64,000 bases of DNA, from contig DKFP01000014.1 in assembly GCA_002452405.1 (NCBI GenBank), positions 310,001-374,000 of the forward strand, in the 5' to 3' direction. Every line of letters begins with the position of its first letter. The stretch's first letter is position 1. The notes under the pieces were generated by a model. It made no database searches. It was not told the origin of the DNA and was given only the letters and a program-made list of their open reading frames with translations. A program made the position numbers and the translations under genes. Below, one piece after another: positions 41,177-50,680 of the stretch. This DNA comes from Deferribacteraceae bacterium UBA6793 (GTDB lineage Bacteria; Chrysiogenota; Deferribacteres; Deferribacterales; Geovibrionaceae).

Positions 41177-43219
41177 ATGAATATCAAAAGCATAAGGGCG
41201 AAATACTCGCTGTATTTCGGAATTCCGCTTGTCCTTATTTTCCTTATACTTGCCTATGCCACGGGCGAGAAAGTGAAAAAAGAGATGCTGCTGGAATCCA
41301 GAGCCTCTCTTGAGGAAAACACAGCTGTTCTCGGCGAAACAGTTAATCTTTTTTACGCTCAGTCTATCGAGCTTGTCCGGTCAAACTTTTCTACCTTTCG
41401 CACACTTCTTTACATGAAATCCGGCTTTTCCATCGACAGTTCGAACACAAAGACCGTCACAGCCATCGACCAGAAGAGCGGTGAGGAATATTCCGTAACC
41501 ATCCCCGCCATGATGTATGCGGGCGAGGATATTTACGGCAATTTCGCACCAGTTGACGAAGCGGCAAAACGCGCGGACATCAAAGGACTTACGTCCACTA
41601 TCTTTCAGGTTATCGACAGGGGGCTTCTGCGTGTTTCTACAAACGTGATGAAAAAAGACGGCACCCGCGCGGTGGGCACCTTTGTTCCACAGGATTCAGC
41701 GGTCTACAAAACGGTGATGTCCGGCGAAACCTACAGAGGCAGAGCGAACGTCGTCGGAAAATGGTACTGGACGGTTTATGAACCCATAAAATCCGGAAAT
41801 GAAATCATCGGCGTGCTCTACGTGGGGATATCCGAAGATGTGCTTCTGGATTCCATCCGCGAATCGTTTGCCAAGATGAAGGTTGCGCAAACAGGCTTCC
41901 CCTTCATTTTCGATACTGAGGGCAACTATCTGGTTCATCCGCAGAAACAGGGCCAGAACGGACTGGACGAAAAAGATGCGGACGGTGTTGAATACGTCAG
42001 AAAGATGATAGAGAACAAAAGCGGCGAGATAGAATATCCGGAGCTGAAAGACGGAAAGCCGGCAGGTAAGCTGCTGAAATATTTTACAGTGGAAAAGCTG
42101 GGCTGGGTCGTCGCCACGGGTTCTTTTGAGGACGAATTTCTTCTCTACCAGAAAGAGGTTATCAAAGGTCTGGCGTTCATTCATATCGGCGCCATAATGA
42201 CCCTTTTGCTCACGGTTATAATCGTCACAGGGATACTTGCCAGAGACCTCATCTTCCTGCGCAATAAAATGACCGACGAAAAAGACCTAACAAACCGCAT
42301 CGAACTGAACAGGGCGGATGAGGTCGGGCAGCTTGCTGCATATATGAACACTTTCATAGAGAACCTTCAGCGGATAATCATCCGCGTTAAGGAGAGTACA
42401 ACAGACCTCTCCAGCATAAACAGCGAACTGGCATCCACAATGGAGGAGTTCGCGGCGACCTTCCGCATACAGACCGAGGAAATAACAGGTATCAGCAGTG
42501 AACTTTCCGCCGTAAGAGAGCAGGCGGACGCAGTTGAGGGCAGCCTCGGCAGCATATCTGTCCAGACCGAGAACACCATATCCAAAACGAGAGACGGCGG
42601 CGTGAAGCTGGACAGATCGCTGAACGCAATTCAGGACATAAACACTCAGGTGGGCGAGCTTTCGGACACTGTGGACAGACTTTCCGCTTCATCTGAGGAG
42701 ATAGGGAACATTATCAGTGTTATAAGCGATATCGCCGACCAGACAAATCTTCTGGCTCTTAATGCCGCCATAGAAGCGGCAAGGGCAGGCGAGGCTGGCA
42801 GAGGTTTTGCCGTTGTCGCGGATGAAGTGCGGAAACTGGCGGAGAAGACTCAGTCTGCGACAACCGAAATAGGCAAGATAATCTCAGCTTTGCAGTCGGA
42901 AACCCTGACTGTGAACACCACAATGAAAGAAGCTGCGCAGACCGTCACAGTGGGCGTTTCCACCATCACCGACGCAAAGGTCACTTTCGATACCATCATA
43001 ACCGCCATGGACGAGATAAAGAATGCAAACTCAGGCATGTCTGCGTCTGTTCTTGAGCAGACAAGGTCAATGAATGAGATAGGCGCAAGACTTGAAAACG
43101 TCACAGACAGCATAAAACAGAGCTTTATCGCCGTTTCGAATGTGAACGACACGGTGGCGCAGTTGCAGAAAGACTCGTCAGAGCTTATGGCGCTTGCAGG
43201 TGAATTCCGCACAGAATAA
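41177..43219 (+). CDS. Methyl-accepting chemotaxis protein with Cache sensor
   Basis: The 680-residue protein has a transmembrane helix at about 12-30, a periplasmic Cache-type sensor to about 325 (DRGLLRVSTNV, GVLYVGISED, GNYLVHPQKQGQNG), a second helix at about 332-358, a short HAMP segment, and a long coiled-coil signalling domain with the hairpin ISDIADQTNLLALNAAIEAARAGEAGRGFAVVADEVRKLAE. It signals to CheA. No ligand can be named. Confidence 0.94.
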   Translation: MNIKSIRAKYSLYFGIPLVLIFLILAYATGEKVKKEMLLESRASLEENTAVLGETVNLFYAQSIELVRSNFSTFRTLLYMKSGFSIDSSNTKTVTAIDQKSGEEYSVTIPAMMYAGEDIYGNFAPVDEAAKRADIKGLTSTIFQVIDRGLLRVSTNVMKKDGTRAVGTFVPQDSAVYKTVMSGETYRGRANVVGKWYWTVYEPIKSGNEIIGVLYVGISEDVLLDSIRESFAKMKVAQTGFPFIFDTEGNYLVHPQKQGQNGLDEKDADGVEYVRKMIENKSGEIEYPELKDGKPAGKLLKYFTVEKLGWVVATGSFEDEFLLYQKEVIKGLAFIHIGAIMTLLLTVIIVTGILARDLIFLRNKMTDEKDLTNRIELNRADEVGQLAAYMNTFIENLQRIIIRVKESTTDLSSINSELASTMEEFAATFRIQTEEITGISSELSAVREQADAVEGSLGSISVQTENTISKTRDGGVKLDRSLNAIQDINTQVGELSDTVDRLSASSEEIGNIISVISDIADQTNLLALNAAIEAARAGEAGRGFAVVADEVRKLAEKTQSATTEIGKIISALQSETLTVNTTMKEAAQTVTVGVSTITDAKVTFDTIITAMDEIKNANSGMSASVLEQTRSMNEIGARLENVTDSIKQSFIAVSNVNDTVAQLQKDSSELMALAGEFRTE

Positions 43220-43248
43220 AGGTGCGTTTTAATCTTTTTTATGTGTAT

Positions 43249-43285
43249 AATCGGGTATAGTGTCTGGAGGACGTTATACCCGATT
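43249..43285 (+). promoter_or_regulatory. Hairpin enclosing the ribosome-binding site of the UbiD-like gene
   Basis: AATCGGGTATA (43249-43259) and TATACCCGATT (43275-43285) form a perfect 11-bp stem. The 15-nt loop contains GGAGG (43266-43270) and the 3' arm contains the likely start codon. The arm is followed by TTTGATTATTT, so it could also terminate the chemoreceptor transcript. Confidence 0.6.
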
Positions 43286-44406
43286 TTGATTATTTCCTGA
43301 AACACACAGAGATATCCTTTCCGGAGGGTGAATACGACGGACAGGAACTTGCGAAGCTGGCGAAAAACGGCTGTGCGGAAGGAAAACCGCCCTTTTTCGC
43401 CCGTGTCAAAGGTTCCCGGTTTCCACTCCTCATAAATGCTTTCGCCTCCATGAAGCGACTTGAGGCGGCATGGGGCATGTCCGCCGATACACTCGCAGAA
43501 CGTGCAAACCGCTTTTCCCGCGATATCACCCAGCTTTCATTTACAGAACCCAAGGCATACGAGACTCTTGAAGGTCTTGAGAGTCTGCCGTTGTGCAGAT
43601 TCCATGATGACGACACCGCAGGTTCCATAAATCTCGGATGTGTAATAACGGAGCACAGCGGGATATTTCACGGAGGGATATACCGCATCGAGCCTGCCGG
43701 GCAGAAACGCGCTATAATCCACTGCGCGGATAAGAGCGGACTCGGAAAGGCACTGGCGGAAGCGACAGGAGACGTTCCTGTGACGATAGCAGTCGGTTGT
43801 TCGCCGTTTCTGGTTTTCACCTGCGCGTGCAGTTTTCCATACGATTCCGATGCTCTGCGCCTTGCTTCTAAACTTGGCGGAGTGAAATACATCCGCACAT
43901 CCGGCTTTCCGGTCCCTTCGGACACACGCGTCATAATCCACGGTGCCATCGGGCATGAGCGTGCGAAAGGCGGCAGATTCTTTAATCACACCGGAAAATA
44001 TACAGAACCCAAAGATTTTCCTGTCATAAACATAAAATCCGTGCAGATTATGCGAGGCGGCTTCCTCCAGACGATGATAACGGACATACCTCCCACAGAA
44101 AACGTCTATCTGGGACAGGCGGCTGCGAGGGTTAACTTTTACCGTTTCCGCGATGGTTATTCCGCTGTGCGCGATATAAGGCATCCGGAGGTCGGCGTAT
44201 ACGGTCGTCTCTGTTTCGTTCTTGCTGACGGAATCAACGATATTCTGCTGAAAAGACTCAAAAACGATCCCTTTTACGGCAGATTTTCCAAAATTTTCGT
44301 ATTTGACGACGACACGGATATCAACGATATGGCGAACGTGCTCTGGCGTATCGGCAACAGTCTGCGCTTCGGAAGAAATATAGACGGGAAAATATTTATC
44401 GTCTGA
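43276..44406 (+). CDS. UbiD-family decarboxylase, non-canonical (AUA) start proposed
   Basis: The UbiD-like reading frame is open from a TAG at 43258-43260. The family N-terminus (DFDYFLKHTEIS, KPPFFARVKGSRFPLLINAFASMKRL) lies upstream of the first ATG (43450), so that ATG cannot be the true start. GGAGG is followed after 5 nt by ATA 43276 in frame; no ATG, GTG or TTG exists in the 190 bp before 43450. With ATA the product has 376 residues, shorter than the roughly 450-490 of most UbiD enzymes. UbiD enzymes use prenylated FMN to decarboxylate aromatic acids; menaquinone synthesis is one possible role. Confidence 0.7.
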   Translation: MPDFDYFLKHTEISFPEGEYDGQELAKLAKNGCAEGKPPFFARVKGSRFPLLINAFASMKRLEAAWGMSADTLAERANRFSRDITQLSFTEPKAYETLEGLESLPLCRFHDDDTAGSINLGCVITEHSGIFHGGIYRIEPAGQKRAIIHCADKSGLGKALAEATGDVPVTIAVGCSPFLVFTCACSFPYDSDALRLASKLGGVKYIRTSGFPVPSDTRVIIHGAIGHERAKGGRFFNHTGKYTEPKDFPVINIKSVQIMRGGFLQTMITDIPPTENVYLGQAAARVNFYRFRDGYSAVRDIRHPEVGVYGRLCFVLADGINDILLKRLKNDPFYGRFSKIFVFDDDTDINDMANVLWRIGNSLRFGRNIDGKIFIV

Positions 44407-44429
44407 ACTTAAATATATTGTCTGTAAGC

Positions 44430-44538
44430 AACAGCGCTATGGTGCCGACACAGAGCGACTGCGGCTGTGGAAACGCACAGCAGACAGCTCGCAGGGAAAA
44501 TAATTGTTCAATCCCTGTGCAAAAGCACAGGGTTTTTT
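44430..44538 (+). ncRNA. Structured leader with terminator/antiterminator choice upstream of RNase J
   Basis: A terminator CCCTGTGC-AAAA-GCACAGGG-TTTTTT lies at 44513-44538. Just upstream, GCAGGGA (44491-44497) can instead pair with TCCCTGT (44512-44518), which would break the terminator stem. Before that, nested complementary segments (CTGTG-GAAACG-CACAG, flanked by CTG/CAG and GAGC/GCTC) suggest a folded domain. No known riboswitch class matches. It could equally be a small RNA ending at the terminator. Confidence 0.45.
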
Positions 44539-44594
44539 GTTTCTTTAATCTTAACGTGCTTGTGTTTTGCCACGGACTTCTTTAATATACTCTT

Positions 44595-46232
44595 ATGTCT
44601 TGTTCTATTTCAATTTTAGGCGGTGTCGGCGAGATAGGCATGAATATGTATGTCTACGAGACCGAAAGCTCCGCCATTATTGTTGACTGCGGCGTAATGT
44701 TCGCCGACAGCAGCTTTCCCGGCATAGATTATGTCATTCCGGGGTTTGATTATATCGAGCAGATAAAGCATAAGCTGAAAGGGGTTTTTATAACCCACGG
44801 ACACGAAGACCACGTAGGTGCCGTGCCCATACTTCTGCGCAAATATAATCTTCCTGTTTACGGGGGAAGGCTGTCACTTGGGATTCTGGCTGCCAAAGGG
44901 CGCGCCAGACACTGTCCCTTTGACCTTAATTTCATCGATCCCAGACAGACTGTTCAGGCGGGATGTTTTACTGTTAAATTCCTTCCCGTCACGCATTCCA
45001 TAAGCGACACATACGCACTGCATATCGTCGCTGAGGATTTTTCGGCGCTCCACTGCTCCGATTTCAAGATAGACCAGACACCTGTCGGCGGCGAACCCTT
45101 TTGTCCTGCGGATTTCACTGCACTGGCAGAAGAGGGACTGACGGCTCTTCTTATAGATTCAACGAATGCAGAACGGGAGGGATTTACCCATTCCGAATCG
45201 TCCATCCGCGGCGATCTGCTGAAAATATTCCGAAACGCGACAGGGCGCATCTTCTTCACCACGTTTTCGTCGAACGTTGACAGATTCAGGCAGGTTTTCG
45301 ATATAGCCCGCGAGTGCGGACGCAAGGTCGTTCTGGAGGGTGCGGCGCTGGACAGGAATGTTTCCATCGCGGCTGACCTTGGGCACATTGAATTGCCAAC
45401 AGACCTCATCGTCGATCTGAAGACCGCAAAACGCATGGATCCGGAAAAAATATGCTTTGTGATAACAGGCTGTCAGGGCGAAACAAACAGTACCCTGTAC
45501 AGAGTTGTATCCGGTGAACGCAAAGACCTTTCGGTTAAAGAAGGGGATCTTTTCGTAATATCCGCCCGTGTTATCCCCGGCAATGAAAAGAACCTTATAA
45601 ATCTCGTTAATATGATATACAAATCCGGCGGCACCGTTGTTGATATCGGCAAAAACAGGATACACGTTTCCGGTCATGCCTCTCAGGAGGAGATAAAGCT
45701 GATGGTGAACTTCACCCGCCCGAAATACGTCATTCCCATACATGGCGAGCCGATGCACCTTATAACCATGAAAAGGATGCTGAAAAGCATGTCCATGCTG
45801 GACAACGAAAACGTGCTGATGCTTGAGGACGGTGATAAGATAAAATTTCACCGGGGCGAGTTCGAACGCAGGGACAGGGTTCCCACAGGCAAGATATTCA
45901 TCGACCTGCGAGGGCACTTTGCCATGGACGAGGAGTCCGTGCGGGAACGCAAGCACCTGAGCCGCGACGGAGCGGTCACCGTTGTTCTGCGTAAGAACGC
46001 GGACGGAACTTTCGAGCTGCCTCCCGTTGTGGAGACAGCAGGCTTTAAGCCGGATGAAAAAAATCTGGCGAGGCTTCAGGATTTTCTGACTGAGCATATG
46101 CACGAATTTATTAATGCGGAAGATTATGACAACACGGAGATTAAGGACGGGCTGCGGCGCCTTACGAAGCGGTATTTCAAAAAGACACTGGACAGAAGAC
46201 CGCTGGTTATTCCTGTTGTTACGGAGAAATAA
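44595..46232 (+). CDS. rnj: Ribonuclease J
   Basis: The 545-residue metallo-beta-lactamase/beta-CASP nuclease has HGHEDH at 68-73, the FPGIDYVIPGFDYI segment, SDFKID and the CASP motifs ISARVIPGNEKNLINL and HVSGHASQEEIKLM, plus a C-terminal domain. It has both 5'-3' exo- and endoribonuclease roles in RNA decay. The gene abuts uppP directly. Confidence 0.93.
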   Translation: MSCSISILGGVGEIGMNMYVYETESSAIIVDCGVMFADSSFPGIDYVIPGFDYIEQIKHKLKGVFITHGHEDHVGAVPILLRKYNLPVYGGRLSLGILAAKGRARHCPFDLNFIDPRQTVQAGCFTVKFLPVTHSISDTYALHIVAEDFSALHCSDFKIDQTPVGGEPFCPADFTALAEEGLTALLIDSTNAEREGFTHSESSIRGDLLKIFRNATGRIFFTTFSSNVDRFRQVFDIARECGRKVVLEGAALDRNVSIAADLGHIELPTDLIVDLKTAKRMDPEKICFVITGCQGETNSTLYRVVSGERKDLSVKEGDLFVISARVIPGNEKNLINLVNMIYKSGGTVVDIGKNRIHVSGHASQEEIKLMVNFTRPKYVIPIHGEPMHLITMKRMLKSMSMLDNENVLMLEDGDKIKFHRGEFERRDRVPTGKIFIDLRGHFAMDEESVRERKHLSRDGAVTVVLRKNADGTFELPPVVETAGFKPDEKNLARLQDFLTEHMHEFINAEDYDNTEIKDGLRRLTKRYFKKTLDRRPLVIPVVTEK

Positions 46233-47024
46233 ATGAGTTATTTGGATGCCATCATCTTGGGTATCGTTCAGGGGCTGACGGAGTTTCTTCCGGTCAGCAG
46301 TTCCGGACACCTTGTTCTCGCTCAGGCGCTTATGAAAGATTTTCAGCAGCCGGGGATGCTTTATGACACTCTGCTGCACGGCGCCACTCTCGGCGCTGTT
46401 TTTGTGTATTTCCGCCATAGGATTTTTGAGCTGCTGATCAGCCCGCTGGGATTGGTGAACAACAGCTACAAAGTTATTTATTTTGAAAACAAAAGGTTTT
46501 TCTGGGGAATCATCATCGCCACAATACCCACAGGCATAATAGGTCTGGCGCTTGAAAAGAGCGTCGAGGGAATGTTTGCGACACCCACGTTTGTTGGATA
46601 TTTCCTGATAGTAACATCCGTTATGCTGCTTGTTTCCGACAGGTTTCACGGGCAGAAGATGATATCAGTCTGGACTGCTTTCATAATAGGTATTGTGCAG
46701 GGAATCGCGGTTCTGCCCGGAATATCCAGAGCAGGTTCAACCACCGCCGCCGGACTTTTTCTCGGTGTCAAACGTTCCGAAATGGGAGAGTTTACCTTTC
46801 TCATGTCCGTTCCGGCAATAATAGGTGCCATAATTTTGCAGTCAAGACACCTCGACGCCGTACCGGCAGCCCACATTCCAATGTATATCTCAGGGATGAT
46901 TGCGGCTTTCATAACCGGACTTTTCGCCATAAATATTATGGTATACTTCATAAAAAGGGCTAATCTCAGAGCTTTTGCGCTGTATTGCCTGATAGTGGGA
47001 ATCGTATCGATAGTATGGATATAG
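46233..47024 (+). CDS. uppP: Undecaprenyl-diphosphatase
   Basis: The 263-residue polytopic membrane protein has the BacA/UppP motifs GLTEFLPVSSSGHLVL (17-32) and GIAVLPGISRAGSTTAAGL. It recycles the lipid carrier for cell-wall and polysaccharide synthesis. Its ATG follows the rnj stop immediately, and it overlaps ftsK by 10 bp. Confidence 0.94.
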   Translation: MSYLDAIILGIVQGLTEFLPVSSSGHLVLAQALMKDFQQPGMLYDTLLHGATLGAVFVYFRHRIFELLISPLGLVNNSYKVIYFENKRFFWGIIIATIPTGIIGLALEKSVEGMFATPTFVGYFLIVTSVMLLVSDRFHGQKMISVWTAFIIGIVQGIAVLPGISRAGSTTAAGLFLGVKRSEMGEFTFLMSVPAIIGAIILQSRHLDAVPAAHIPMYISGMIAAFITGLFAINIMVYFIKRANLRAFALYCLIVGIVSIVWI

Positions 47025-49306
47025 AAACCAAGAACATCAGAGCAGATATTGTTTTTCTTGCCGCTCTGTTTCTGACGCTGTTTGCGGCGCTGGCTATTTA
47101 TTCACATTCGGAGTCCGATCCCGGATACACCTTCATAGTTTTTTCAAACTACGAACAGCATGTGTCCAACCTTTTCGGAAAAACCGGAGCCTATATCAGT
47201 GATATCCTTGCGACCTTTTTCGGGTGGACGACTTTTCTGCTGCCCAGCGTGTTCATATGGCTGACATACAGCGCACATCTGCACCGGAAAGACAAAACGA
47301 TGAAGTGGAAACGTACGATTTTTCGTTTCATCCTGTTTCTGCTGCTGCTCTATCTGTTTTCAACCCTGTCCGGCTTTGTGGGCGGGACAGATTTTATCTT
47401 CTCCCAGAAACCCACAGGTGGACTCTGGGGGCTTTTTTCCGCTGACCTGTTTTCGTCCCTTGTGGGACGCGTTGGCGGTGTTCTTGTCTGCATCTTCCTC
47501 ATACTGCTCAACCTGCTGGCGCTCTTTCCACGCGTTATCATCGGCTTTATCCGTGAGGGCATAAATCTGCCGCAGATTCCGGAGCTTAAAAAGAAGAACG
47601 CTTCAAGCCGCGTAGTGACTGAAGAGGAGGAGCCGGATTACGGCGATTTTATGCCAGTTAAGAACATGCCTGCAGATGAAAATTCGCCCATCAGGAACCT
47701 TAACAAAGCTGTCGGGTCGGATAAGGACGACGTTTACACCCCGCCTTCGAAGGTGACAGTGCCTGAAAAACCCGCCGTGCAGACCATCCCGAAAGAGGAG
47801 GAGGATCTGGGTAATCTCGAAAGCGTTGCCGCAGCGAAACCTAAGATAAAAGAGCCTTTCAACCATATAAACATAAAAGAACCCGTAACCATGGAACAGG
47901 TTTTGGGGAACTACACCGTACCCCTGTCGCTGCTGGACGAACCGAAAAAAGACAGCCGCGCGGAGACCACAGAGGAGATGAAAGCGAAGGGCGAGCTGCT
48001 GCTCTCCAAGCTGGCGGATTTCGGCGTTAACGGAAAGATACGCGAGATTCAGCCCGGACCGGTGGTAACTCAATATGAGTTTGAGCCTGCACCCGGCGTT
48101 AAGATAAATAAGATTGCAAATCTTACTGATGACCTCGCACTTGCGATGTCCGCTGTAAGCGTCCGCATTATCGCGCCTATTCCGGGTAAGTCTGTTGTTG
48201 GTATAGAACTTCCCAATAAATACCGCGCCATGGTGTCACTCAGCGAGCTTCTGAAATCCAGAGAATACGCAAACAGCGTATCACCGCTTACTTTTGCCAT
48301 GGGTAAAGACATTGCAGGAAAGGGGTATGTCAGTGACCTTGCAACCATGCCGCACCTTCTTGTGGCGGGCACGACGGGCAGCGGTAAATCCGTCGCCGTG
48401 AATACGCTGATATGTTCCATAATATTCAAAGCATCACCTGATAAGGTCAAATTCGTTATGGTTGACCCGAAGATGGTGGAGCTTTCTGTATACGACGATA
48501 TACCACACCTTGCCGCTCCGGTCGTTACAGACCCGCGCAAGGCTGCTAACGTGCTGAAGAACGTTGTTGAGGAGATGGAGAACAGATACTCCGCACTCGC
48601 GTCTCTTAAAGTGCGTAACATAGATTCTTATAACATGAGAGCCGAAAACGACCCGGAACTTCCGAAAATGCCTTATCTGGTGGTTATTGTAGACGAATTT
48701 GCAGATCTTATGCTGGTTGCCGGCAAAGAGGTTGAACAGTCAATAATCCGCATAGCCCAGATGGCGCGGGCGGTTGGAATACACCTTGTTCTTGCGACAC
48801 AGCGCCCATCGGTAAACGTTATCACCGGTATAATCAAGGCGAACATGCCTGCCCGTCTGTCGTTCAGGGTTTCTTCAAAGATAGACTCCAGAACAATTCT
48901 GGACACCGGAGGCGCAGAAGTGCTTCTGGGTAAAGGCGACAGTCTTTTCATCCCCCCCGGCATGAGCGACTGTACCCGTGTACACGGATGCTTTGTGTCA
49001 GACGAGGAGGTCGGGCGCATTGTCGAGCATCTTAAATCCATCGGCAGACCGGAATACAACATGGATCTTGTTCGCGAGCAAAGCATAGACGCGGACGACG
49101 TTGACGACAGCGAAATAGACGAAAAATATCAGGAGGCGCTGGAACTTGTGCGCCAGAAAGGTTTTGCGTCCATATCAATGATACAGAGATATCTGCGCAT
49201 CGGCTATAACAGAGCCGCACGAATTGTCGAAATTATGGAAAAACAGGGTATCGTGGCGCCAAGCGACGGTACTTCCAAGCCCAGAGAACTTCTTATTAAA
49301 GACTAG
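47015..49306 (+). CDS. ftsK: DNA translocase FtsK/SpoIIIE
   Basis: The start is ATG 47015 (MDIETKNIRAD); an in-frame ATG at 46985 lies deeper inside uppP. The 763-residue protein has about four N-terminal transmembrane helices, a short linker, the alpha/beta motor with Walker A AGTTGSGKS and Walker B VIVDEFADLM, and a C-terminal gamma winged helix (LVRQKGFASISMIQRYLRIGYNRAARIVEIME) that reads KOPS-like sites. It pumps chromosome termini at division. Confidence 0.95.
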   Translation: MDIETKNIRADIVFLAALFLTLFAALAIYSHSESDPGYTFIVFSNYEQHVSNLFGKTGAYISDILATFFGWTTFLLPSVFIWLTYSAHLHRKDKTMKWKRTIFRFILFLLLLYLFSTLSGFVGGTDFIFSQKPTGGLWGLFSADLFSSLVGRVGGVLVCIFLILLNLLALFPRVIIGFIREGINLPQIPELKKKNASSRVVTEEEEPDYGDFMPVKNMPADENSPIRNLNKAVGSDKDDVYTPPSKVTVPEKPAVQTIPKEEEDLGNLESVAAAKPKIKEPFNHINIKEPVTMEQVLGNYTVPLSLLDEPKKDSRAETTEEMKAKGELLLSKLADFGVNGKIREIQPGPVVTQYEFEPAPGVKINKIANLTDDLALAMSAVSVRIIAPIPGKSVVGIELPNKYRAMVSLSELLKSREYANSVSPLTFAMGKDIAGKGYVSDLATMPHLLVAGTTGSGKSVAVNTLICSIIFKASPDKVKFVMVDPKMVELSVYDDIPHLAAPVVTDPRKAANVLKNVVEEMENRYSALASLKVRNIDSYNMRAENDPELPKMPYLVVIVDEFADLMLVAGKEVEQSIIRIAQMARAVGIHLVLATQRPSVNVITGIIKANMPARLSFRVSSKIDSRTILDTGGAEVLLGKGDSLFIPPGMSDCTRVHGCFVSDEEVGRIVEHLKSIGRPEYNMDLVREQSIDADDVDDSEIDEKYQEALELVRQKGFASISMIQRYLRIGYNRAARIVEIMEKQGIVAPSDGTSKPRELLIKD

Positions 49307-49315
49307 GAGGTCGAT

Positions 49316-50296
49316 ATGCCGGACATCAGCACAACCTATATGGGAATGAAACTGAAAAGCCCCGTGGTGGCCGCCAGCAGCACACTGACAAAGGATATCG
49401 ATAACCTGAAAAAAGCAGAAGAGGCGGGCGCGGGAGCAGTTATACTGAAGTCCCTTTTCGAAGAGGAGATCCGTCAGGACAGCGGACTTGATCTGGATAC
49501 GTCTTTTCACAGCGAAGCCTATGATTACATGGCTGCGGATGCCGCAATGGTCTACGGAGCCGGAGAATACCTTGAACTGGTGCGCAAAGCCGTTAAAGCT
49601 GTTTCAATACCCGTTATCGCCAGCATTAACTGCGAAGGCGGAAAATGGTGGACGGACTATGCGAAATCCATAGAAGAGGCGGGTGCTCACGGTATAGAGC
49701 TGAATATCTCTTTTATGCCTTTTGATGCCGGAATTTCCTCTCAGGAAGCTGAATCAAGATATTTTGAAGTCGTTCACGAGGTCAAAAAGACTGTTAAAAT
49801 ACCTGTCGCGGTCAAAATAGGTCAGAACATTACAGCAGTTCCCTATATGGTGCGCAGACTCCACAGCGCGGGTGCCTCTGCCGTGACCCTTTTCAACAGA
49901 TACTATCAGATGAAGATAAATACTAAGACGCTTGAGCTTGAACCTGTGCATTATTTTTCGCAGGAGAGTGAGGCGTATAACGTTATCCGCTGGGTTGCCG
50001 CAGTTGCGAAAGAATCGTCCATAGATATTTCAGCCTCAACAGGCGTGCACAATGCGGATGTTATGACCCAGTATATTCTTGCGGGTGCATCAACTGTTCA
50101 GGTGGCTTCTCTGCTTTATAAAAAGGGGTTTTCAGCCGTTACAGAGCTTAATCAGGGGCTTGAAAAATGGCTGGATGAGCACGAAATGAACCTTGAGGAT
50201 GCAGTGGGGCTTGTTCTGCGCAAAAAGATAAGACAGTTTCAGACCCTTGAGCGGGTTCAGTATATCAAAATAGCGGACGGAAGCATTATAAAATAA
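49316..50296 (+). CDS. Dihydroorotate dehydrogenase-like flavoprotein
   Basis: The 326-residue TIM-barrel protein follows the DHOD pattern (MGMKLKSPVVAASSTLTKD, ASINCEGGKWWTDYAKSIEEAGAHGIELNIS, VPVAVKIGQN, ISASTGVHNADVMTQYILAGASTVQVAS). It is of the DHOD-like group often found away from pyr genes, so a role in pyrimidine synthesis is unproven. It starts 9 bp after ftsK, behind AGGAGG. Confidence 0.8.
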   Translation: MPDISTTYMGMKLKSPVVAASSTLTKDIDNLKKAEEAGAGAVILKSLFEEEIRQDSGLDLDTSFHSEAYDYMAADAAMVYGAGEYLELVRKAVKAVSIPVIASINCEGGKWWTDYAKSIEEAGAHGIELNISFMPFDAGISSQEAESRYFEVVHEVKKTVKIPVAVKIGQNITAVPYMVRRLHSAGASAVTLFNRYYQMKINTKTLELEPVHYFSQESEAYNVIRWVAAVAKESSIDISASTGVHNADVMTQYILAGASTVQVASLLYKKGFSAVTELNQGLEKWLDEHEMNLEDAVGLVLRKKIRQFQTLERVQYIKIADGSIIK

Positions 50297-50303
50297 CCCA
50301 CGG

Positions 50304-50507
50304 CTACGCGAGGATATCTATCATAGATCCTTTCATTGCGCCTTCGGCTGCCCTGTTGGCGGTCGATGCGGAATTAAGGGGTGACAAAACGGAGAGTCCA
50401 GCTTTCTGGGTGTCCAGCGCCATCTTCATAACCTTTATACTCGCCGCATACTGTGTTTCCGCAGCCTTCATGTCGCTGGCGGCTGCCGCCATTCCTGCTA
50501 AGTCCAT
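50304..50507 (-). CDS. YjfB-like putative motility protein
   Basis: The 67-residue protein has the YjfB-type layout: short N-terminal MDLAGMAAAASDMKAA and the core YAASIKVMKMALDTQKAGLSVLSPL. AGGAG precedes the ATG. The family is linked to flagellar regulons by neighbourhood only. The gene is convergent with the DHOD-like gene. Confidence 0.7.
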   Translation of the reverse strand: MDLAGMAAAASDMKAAETQYAASIKVMKMALDTQKAGLSVLSPLNSASTANRAAEGAMKGSMIDILA

Positions 50508-50620
50508 ATAAATCTCCTATGTCTTTATATCGGCGAAAAAAATATAAACTTAACATGATTATAGTTGCTATTTGAACTATCGCGATATGTCCAAAGGCTA
50601 TAATTAGTCTGATAAAACAT

Positions 50621-50648
50621 TTGAAATTATCATGACATTTGTTATAAT
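50621..50648 (+). promoter_or_regulatory. Promoter of the binding-protein gene
   Basis: TTGAAA (50621-50626), a 16-bp spacer and TATAAT (50643-50648), 33 bp upstream of the start at 50681. Confidence 0.7.
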
Positions 50649-50680
50649 CAGCCACCGACGTTTTCCAAGGAGTGAGATTA

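Noticed and set aside
43450..44406. ATG 43450 as start of the UbiD-like gene
   Set aside because: It would drop about 58 upstream residues that read as the conserved family N-terminus.
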